Positions 57,153 through 64,000 of a DNA stretch of 64,000 nt are shown piece by piece. The stretch covers positions 1 through 64,000 of the forward strand of contig JAMYHX010000009.1 in assembly GCA_025529335.1 (NCBI GenBank), written 5' to 3'. The notes below the pieces were generated by a model that was not told the DNA's origin, made no database searches, and saw only the letters and a list, made by a program, of their open reading frames with translations. How positions within the stretch are numbered: position 1 is the stretch's first letter; the number at the start of each line of letters is the position of its first letter. The DNA comes from Rhizopus sp. PT2906. Lineage: Eukaryota > Mucoromycota > Mucoromycetes > Mucorales > Rhizopodaceae. Position numbers and translations under genes: made by a program.

Positions 57153-58687
57153 ATAACTTTTTGCTCTAGTATAACAACAATAAAAAATAATACAAAGGCA
57201 ATAGAAGAAAAAGCACATTCTGTTTTTCTTTTTGGTAGATTTTATATAAACACTTACAGTTGCTTCCACACGTCAAAAAAGAGAGAAGTCAATGTCGGAG
57301 TTTAAATATACATTGTACTTAAGTACCATTATCAAGCAGCAAAGTACGAGCCTATTAGATATACACAAAAGGAATGAATGGCTGGATGTGATATAAAAGA
57401 GGATACAAGTGAACACCAGCTGATATAATAACAATTCGCCCAGGTTACCATGAAATTAGAGATTGTTCTATAATCATACCCAGGGACATTTGGTTCAGGG
57501 ACTTTGCTATAATTCTAATGTACTGACTTCTGAAACTGAAGACTTTCATTTTTATATTTGGTTCGTAAATGAGGTGTCTTTTATATTTAACGCAGCATTA
57601 CACATCGCACCACAATATTAGCACCTGAAAGTAGTATGTGCTCTTTGTTTTAATTCAACTATAGTCCACTGAAAATTTGACTGCACAAGTCTCTGTCAGT
57701 ATAAATAAATCTTGCCTTTCTGTTTGGCTTTAAGTGCATATTTAATCATTCTTCTTGCTGTGACGGACAACCTTCCCTCCATGCTTGATCTAAAGTGACA
57801 TTTACAACTGTTGTAGCATGCTATTGCTTAAAGAGAAAAGTAAGAGGACTATCAGGAAATAGAGAGACACAGCTTGATTTTATTTTATCGTCCCCTTTGA
57901 TGTCACAATATAGATTTTGAACTTTGGTTGCTGCATTCTATTGGCAAGTCGGATGGAGTGCAAGTAATATAAATTCGATATAGACAGGTAGTCGATCATT
58001 CTCAAACTAAAATAGAATGGTTACACATGCTCCATAATGTCTAAAATCTTAAATTCTGAAGAATGATTTACAGTCAATGATTGAGTTAAAGATGCTTTCT
58101 TGATATTGCGTTACGTAGGCAAGAAGACTATGTTTACCTATTTTGTCATATTCCTAAATCACGCGGAGACGGCGTTAATCTTATATAGTAATATTCAGCT
58201 CTTTTTTAATATCTACTTTGTTAGTCATCGACTTGACTGACATAGACAACAAGGAATCAATAACAATAAAAAAAGAATGTTTTTATTTACTGCTTTATTC
58301 AACCTTACTAATAACATAATTCATGGATATGATTAATGTGTTCGATGTATGCTTATGTTGACTACAATAGACTCATTTGAAATCAAGATCAGTGGCCAAT
58401 GAATGTCTTTTAATATCTTGGGGTTGTCAAACAAAGGACAAAACTTAATTTTTTTAATGACAATGCTTACTTGGCACATGGAGTATAATTGACTTGAGTT
58501 ACATATGAACACCTTTTAATACACGAGGTTAAGCATTTAGCATTTTGCAGCCTATTCTGAAAAAGTTAATAAAGTTGAAGCAGGGTGACCAAGTAAACAT
58601 GAGACTAGTCTTTTTTGAATAGATATATTTTTGCTAATAAGTTATATAGATCTAATTAAAGATTCAAGGACCAATATAAAGGCTTGT

Positions 58688-58725
<38 letters not shown>

Positions 58726-60034
58726 TGAGGATGTTATTAATAGTTCTGACCGTATAAATAAAAAGATACATTAATCTAGTTTATAACATGTGTTTATCAA
58801 TTAATGAGTTAAACACAATGACCTTTTTCGTTTATCTACCTTGATTTTTATAGAATATTGCTGATAAACACATTGATAGAATCAACAAAAGGATCCAAAG
58901 AGTGATATGATTGATTTTGAATAGTTTAATAAATGGAACTTAAATATAGAGCATAAAGCATTGGTTTGAGTCCTTTTTATGGATGCAAGTCCTTTCACTC
59001 TTTCTAAATTTTGATCTGGCAGCTGATCAAATATTATTTAGTTTTTTTCAAACGCTGTGGATAACAGTGTTGTCATGGTGATATATTACTTTGTGAACTA
59101 TTTACACGCATGGTTTTCGTATTCCCGAAATTAATATTCAAATATGGTATTTTTTTTGTTTGTAGTTTAGGACTATACATTTCAAGATTAAGTTAACTTA
59201 ATTCAAGCGCCATTAGTATTGAGATTAAATGTTTATCCATTAAAGGAGTGAATCGGAAACTAGTATCTTTGAGTGTGGTTAGTAAAGAACAAGTTTATTC
59301 GTCCAGTTTGAGCCAATGATCAAAGATGAGCTTTTAATTAAAAAAGTTGTATCGTGTGAATTATGTATATCTATTTTATTAATTCCCAAAGAATGTGGAA
59401 CTTCTTTTGCCAAACGATACACGACAGGTTTATGAACCAAGTCTAGAATGACTAGAAAGGCAAGCGCTTTGACTACATTGGTGTGATACAAAAAAGGTAA
59501 AATTCTAGGATATTCTAACGATTAAGAGTAATTTTTCATATACGCTGAATTTATTTGTCCTTTTTATAGAATAAACGTGAAATTTGATATTAAGATGGTG
59601 CTACGAATATTGTGATCGCCCAGTTTATGGTTCATAGTGCAAATGTTTATCATCTTTACTAGGCACAAATTCACGTTTTACAGGGCGGAGTGTAATTCGT
59701 TGCTGTTCTTTAAATGGCATTCCTAGCATGAATCACTTGCCCGGCCACCGGGAAGAATAAGGAGTGATACACATATTGCTAGTGATTTTAGTGCACAGTG
59801 AACAAGCTAGTGACACTAGATAATTTATTTGAGACAGCATATTAACATAAAGGGGAAAGGCTGGTGTAATTTAATAAATGACAACAAACATATGTTTAAA
59901 GGAAAGAACAAAAAAAAAAGAGAAAGAGAAAGAGAAAGAGAGAGAGAGAAAGAGAGATATACATGATAAAGTAAACCATTTGTATAGATATAAAATAATA
60001 AATATGTATATAAATATGTATAATATAAACACAA
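57153..60034. other. Gene-poor spacer
   Basis: About 2.9 kb with no supported gene. A 70-codon minus frame at 59279-59491 ends in polar sequence and matches nothing I know. An (AG)15 microsatellite lies at 58691-58720 and an (AAAGAG)n-type purine run at about 59919-59957. A short palindrome CCCGGCCACCGGG-like element occurs near 59741-59753. Otherwise AT-rich. Confidence 0.55.
58691..58720. repeat. (AG)15 microsatellite
   Basis: Thirty bases of uninterrupted AG dinucleotide repeat in intergenic DNA. Confidence 0.95.
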
Positions 60035-61876
60035 TTATTCATTGTCGTCTGTGCGCGGTGAGGAAGAGTTACTGCTACTACTGCTACTATTGGATTGATC
60101 TTCTGCAGCTGATTTTAAAAGTAATCTATCGCTGTGTATGGACGCAATTCTTGGGGCTGCTGACCTTCTTACTGATTTGCCTTTTGTATTACTCATGGCT
60201 TCAAAGTTTTGCCATATGTAATTTTTACATTTGTCTGCGTTTGGTAGATCTTGGATCATTTTTGCAATTGTATTTTTTCGTAGACCAAAAAAGTCTGGTC
60301 CAACTGGATTATGTCCATAGTCCATATTACGAATAGCAAAAGCTCTATTTGAGATAAAAAAAAAATGAGTTTTTTCATTGTTTTTATGAGTGATTTATTT
60401 ACCTTCGAACGACAATGGTCCATACTGTAGTAGGAGTAGGACCACGCCAGCATTCATTAGGATTGTCATCTGCATTGAGTTGGAACTATTTATTAAGTTA
60501 ATTTTTTTTGTCGATCGATATTTTGAATAAAACTTACTATAGGTTCTTCACCACCATCCAAGATTTCACAGGTATACTGAGTATCACTGTGTGGGTCAAC
60601 CATACTACGATACCACCTAAGTTAAATGAAATGGTAAGACATGAAAGTTCATAAAAAGACAAGGCTTTTTTTTTACTTTTTAACTCGGTAACCAACAGGG
60701 TAAATATATCTCTGGTTGTGGAACGCAGCACGGTCCCAAACGACAGTACCGAGGCTTAGTACTGTCCATGAGTCGACTTCAGCAGGCAAGATGTATTCTC
60801 CATCTTCGTTCTTTTCGACCTCTATAAATGGTCGAATGTCGTTTGCGTTGGGAGGTTTTGTGTCGCGTTTTTTTCGTCTGGATTGGTGAAAATAAGTGTC
60901 TGTGGTGCCTGTGGAGGTAATCGATCTAATGGTCATGGCTTGTTTTGTCTTTTTAGGCTGTTTTTGTGGTGGTTGTTCTGGTTCAGATGCTTGTTTTCTT
61001 TTTTGAATAAATGTGTCTGCATCGTAACGGCTTCCTGGCCAGTTACGTTGAATGGCAGGTGGATATTCGATTGGTTGGTTTTCATAGTTATGGTTTTGAA
61101 TTGAAGGTAAACGGGATGAGTCTGGTCTGGCCCAGGGTAATATGGGCAACTGTGGGGGTGGCGGTGAAGCTTTAGGCGGTGGAGGTGGAGGTGGTGCATA
61201 ATTATTATCCCATATGGAGCGTACAGGTGGAAGATAGTTTTCTAAGGAAGGTGATGGTTGTTTTTGTTCTTGTTGTTCTTTTTGTTGTTGAACCTATAAA
61301 TCAAATGTAAGTATATTGCTTTTAAAAGGTATATTTGTGTTTTTACAGGTTGTAACTGAATCAAGACTTCAATGTGACAATCATAAGCATCTGATGACAA
61401 TACTAATTTTCCAGTGGCATATTGTTCTTTTTCATTTAATACAGTAGACAGCAAGCCATGCCCTTCCCAAACAATGTTGGACTCGGCATCATGAAGGGGA
61501 GACCAGTTTTCTACTGTTAAACTTTCTTCGAAATTAGCACTGTAAACAGCTGCATCTTTGTAAATTAATTGATCTGGGCTATAGGCGCATTAGTATTATG
61601 ATTAGTGTCATTTTAGTATTTTCATACCATGAGGAACAAACAGATAATAAGCATTGTTTTAGAGGTACATTTATCCATTTCTTATCCTTATCCAATGTAT
61701 CAATTTTCATATCAAATGAACATAGACAATGCTTTTGGGATCCATTGAATGTATAAAATATTTTAACTAAGGAGGTTCGTTAGTTTATGGTTTTATTCTC
61801 CTTTTTTTTAGGTACCTTTAGCTCTCTTTTCTAGTTTCAAGGGTTGGTTATTGACCAGTATTTTATTAATAGACAT
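60035..61876 (-). CDS. FYRN/FYRC-domain nuclear protein
   Basis: Seven exons on the minus strand: 61816-61876, 61628-61766, 61347-61578, 60677-61293, 60538-60616, 60403-60485 and 60035-60344, about 506 residues. The first 150 residues form an unrecognised, probably beta-rich domain (FYTFNGSQKHCLCSFDMKID..). A Pro-rich linker and a basic KRKQ/KKTK region follow. Residues about 300-440 contain FYRN (LSLGTVVWDRAAFHNQRYIY, PVGYRVKKWYRSM) and FYRC (CWRGPTPTTVWTIVVRR, FFGLRKNTIAKMIQDLPNADK). The tail is Ser-rich and acidic. FYR pairs occur in MLL-type methyltransferases, JARID demethylases and TBRG1; with no SET or JmjC domain, this resembles the TBRG1-like class of chromatin proteins. The exact role is unknown. 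Confidence 0.82.
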
Positions 61877-62288
61877 AGATTGATGGCACATTTTTTAATG
61901 ATAAATAGCAGCAGTAATAATAATATGGCGTGAGAAAGTTAAAAGGGCATACACAAAAATAAGAGAAAAAAGAAAAGGAAAAAGAAATACACAAAAAAAT
62001 AGACTTGTTGAAAGGGGCGGGATTAGGTTTATACCAAATAGGATTTACAGCATTAACAAATCAATGTTTCATTGACTTTATAAAAATAGTAAAAATACTT
62101 GAATTTATTCGATCAGTCTTTATGCTCTCTTTTTTCTTTGCTTGGCAATGGCTTTATTGTGCAACATTACAATGGTTAAGCATGCTGGAGTAATATGAAA
62201 GAGGGAAAAAATCATATTCTCAATAGAATAAGGCTAAATTATTTTGCATGGTTGCTGACATTGCAACAGGTAACCTGGTTACTGGTTG

Positions 62289-62477
62289 CTATGGAGACAA
62301 ATTGCCAAGTATCATAAAGTCATGACTCTTTTGAGATCCCTTTTCGCTTTGGGCGCTAACGGCCAAAGAAGAAAATATGGCCTTGTGATTCGCCTTTTTT
62401 TGTTCTCCCGAAAAAGTTTTACCGATATAGGATAGCAAGTCAAATTGTGTGTTGAGCACGTCATCTATAAAATTCAT
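62289..62477 (-). CDS. Possible 62-residue protein, low support
   Basis: ATG at 62475-62477 opens a frame starting MNFIDDVLNTQFDLLSYIGK, with balanced composition and no low complexity, unlike most chance frames here. It ends at 62289-62291. There is no recognised family, no clear promoter and no intron evidence, so it may be accidental or one exon of a larger gene. Confidence 0.25.
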   Translation of the reverse strand: MNFIDDVLNTQFDLLSYIGKTFSGEQKKANHKAIFSSLAVSAQSEKGSQKSHDFMILGNLSP

Positions 62478-62829
62478 ATCTTTGTTTGGCTAACGACTTT
62501 CAGCGTGTAACCTAACGTTTGACAGGCCTTTCTTTTTTCTCAATGATATTTTTTCTTGGTTGATCGTGTAACATTGACTTTCCCCCTTTATCCCAAACTA
62601 CGGTTGAACTAAAAAGCTAAACTTTCCACCGTTCAGGAATTTTATGATGGTACAAATTCATTTGTAAGTCCTTTAACATTAAGTCACACATGTAATTTGA
62701 TTTATAATACTTTATAACTAAATCTCGATTTGGCATGTAACCATGACTGCAGACCTTGCGAGAACCCTGCAAGCTAAAGATCTAGGGTTTCACTAGTTTT
62801 TATTGACTCTATTACTTACTGAACTTAAA

Positions 62830-62845
62830 TTCGGCCATGGCCGAA
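62830..62845. repeat. Perfect 16-base GC-rich palindrome
   Basis: TTCGGCCATGGCCGAA reads the same on both strands. It stands out in AT-rich spacer and could be a dimeric transcription-factor site. No binding protein can be named. Confidence 0.6.
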
Positions 62846-63435
62846 GTCCAGGCCTAGATACGGTTGTATTAACAGCGATAAGGATGAATTATATAAAGCC
62901 AATATTAAGGTTTATTATATGCACGTTAATGTGCTCAGGTTTAACAAGTTACCCCAATTAAATTACCAAAACAATATAAACGATCTCCAATTATCAATCT
63001 CCGACAACCCTGCATAGATTACCTAATTATGGGTTTATGTTGATAAGGATTCCCTTCCCGTTTCTCACTAAGCAAAAAAAGACACAGTTGATTGGCTCAT
63101 GATTTTCTATATATTAAACTTTTTTCCAGTTCATTTATTAACAACCACAAAAGAAAGGAGAAAGCTTCACTCTCCTTCTCTCTTTTTTCTTATCTCTCCT
63201 ATTGTTAGTTTTATACAAGGTTTTCTTTTGTTACAGTAAATGCTTGTAACATTGAGTATCACAGACAAACTTGCTTAACAATAGTAAACGCACAGTCATT
63301 GGTCGGGTGCGCATATAAAAGCCATTAAAGCCGCGCATGGGCGCCCTTACCGAACTCGGATACATAATTGTTCAATGTCATAATGTAAACAGTAGAAATT
63401 TCTAAAGAAAAAAAAGAGAATTATAGCCAATTGAT

Positions 63436-64000
63436 TTATTCTATAATAAGAGAAGCATCATCCTGTTGTCCATTTTTGTCACAATGATGCTGACCAAGGA
63501 TCTGTTGCTGATGGTCCTGCCAACACCTTTCCTTGATTTGCATACATGCATTTTCCCACTTTATCTTTTCTTCCCACACTTCTCTTAGTTTTTTATAAGC
63601 CAATCCAGAGAGTACTTCAAAATGGTCTACTGTTTCTTCAAGAGTTGCCTGTAAACGTTGTCGTAAAAGTCGTTCATGCTTGAGTTCAAGCTCCATCTGG
63701 TGATAACGTTCCTCTATTGTATACTTGCTCTTTTCCTTGGGCTCTTCTTGTTTGTCTGACTCACAGTCTATCGTCTGCACTTGCACATGTCTTACCTTGA
63801 CCTGCTTATTATTTTTGGGACACTGTTTCACCATGTTTTCAAGGGCTGTGATGTGCTCACGGGTCAAGACCTTGGTCACAACATCACTTGGCTTATCGGC
63901 ACCTAGCACTCTATATCTATTCAATCTCTGCCTTAATCCTCGCTCTATCACATCATGATCGTCGTCGCTTTCTTCTTCATCCAAAGCCTGCAGGGTACTC
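63436..64000 (-). CDS. Partial coiled-coil protein of unknown function (5' end beyond window)
   Basis: The minus-strand frame is open from the right edge (first full codon at 63997-63999) to a stop at 63436-63438, giving at least 187 residues of a C-terminus. Composition is charged: an acidic DEEESDDDHD cluster, then heptad-like helix in YHQMELELKHERLLRQRLQATL and KKLREVWEEKIKWENA, ending in a Gln/His-rich tail. There is a VQVQTID stretch that loosely resembles an LC8 motif. No ATG at the beginning, so the gene continues outside. Family not recognised. Confidence 0.6.
   Translation of the reverse strand, partial: STLQALDEEESDDDHDVIERGLRQRLNRYRVLGADKPSDVVTKVLTREHITALENMVKQCPKNNKQVKVRHVQVQTIDCESDKQEEPKEKSKYTIEERYHQMELELKHERLLRQRLQATLEETVDHFEVLSGLAYKKLREVWEEKIKWENACMQIKERCWQDHQQQILGQHHCDKNGQQDDASLIIE

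Larger units (their letters stand above)
61877..63435. other. Intergenic region with palindrome
   Basis: About 1.56 kb. It contains a 62-codon minus frame (62289-62477, listed separately), an X-box-like GTTGCTATGGAGAC with one mismatch at 62285-62298, a perfect 16-base palindrome at 62830-62845, CT-rich sequence near 63160-63200 and a TATAAAA near 63314. No RNA gene recognised. Confidence 0.5.

Noticed and set aside
59825..60336. Frames with poly-Ser/Leu or Lys/Glu runs
   Set aside because: They cross an AAAGAG-type simple repeat and the antisense of the FYR gene's last exon.

Overview
The window reads as nuclear DNA of an early-diverging filamentous fungus, most likely Mucoromycota (Mucorales-like). 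Genes carry many short GT..AG introns (mostly 44-90 nt), intergenic DNA is very AT-rich with long A/T homopolymers, the standard code is used, and all recognised products are eukaryotic (Bub3, Miro, DNA ligase I, Def1, Nst1, topoisomerase II). The fungal order is an inference from protein style and from the Fanzor-like remnants; the sequence alone does not prove it.

Layout. The left part (1-25 kb) is gene-poor. About 6 kb without a recognisable gene is followed by a mitochondrial Hsp70 (6.3-8.5 kb), two small unknown genes (9.5 and 14.4 kb) in repeat-bearing AT-rich DNA, DNA topoisomerase II (15.2-19.6 kb) and an RTP1/TANGO6-like gene that lacks its expected C-terminal end (20.9-23.9 kb). A mobile-element zone covers 25-35 kb and surrounds two ordinary genes, mitochondrial serine hydroxymethyltransferase and mitochondrial ribosomal protein uL15m. 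This zone holds a decayed Fanzor-like (eukaryotic TnpB) gene, a 522-bp inverted-repeat element with an 8-bp target duplication, an older relative of that element, a 5'-truncated gene fragment and a second, more decayed Fanzor relic. The right part (34.8-64 kb) is gene-dense, with intergenic gaps as small as 15 bp. In order it carries CMR1, an SH3-WW-RasGEF protein, an MFS transporter, an ABC1/UbiB kinase, DEF1, NST1, a UBC8/UBE2H E2, GEM1 (Miro), DNA ligase I, BUB3, a small protein with three putative LC8-binding motifs, QCR6, a FYRN/FYRC nuclear protein and a partial coiled-coil gene at the right edge.

How genes relate. No metabolic operon is expected or seen. Several genes serve DNA replication, repair or mitosis (TOP2, CMR1, DEF1, LIG1, BUB3) and several serve mitochondria (SSC1, SHMT, uL15m, ABC1 kinase, GEM1, QCR6), but this looks like chance neighbourhood. 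Some pairs are divergent and probably share promoter DNA (ABC1 kinase/DEF1, NST1/UBC8, small LC8-motif gene/QCR6). DEF1/NST1 and GEM1/LIG1 converge with almost no spacer. The most interesting material is the pair of Fanzor relics with the adjacent inverted-repeat elements, the apparent transfer of a CTD-like tail to the N-terminus of TOP2, the tandem LC8-motif protein, and a 36-bp perfect palindrome at 20.36 kb. Exon coordinates were derived by hand from reading frame and splice signals; no alignment or database search was run.
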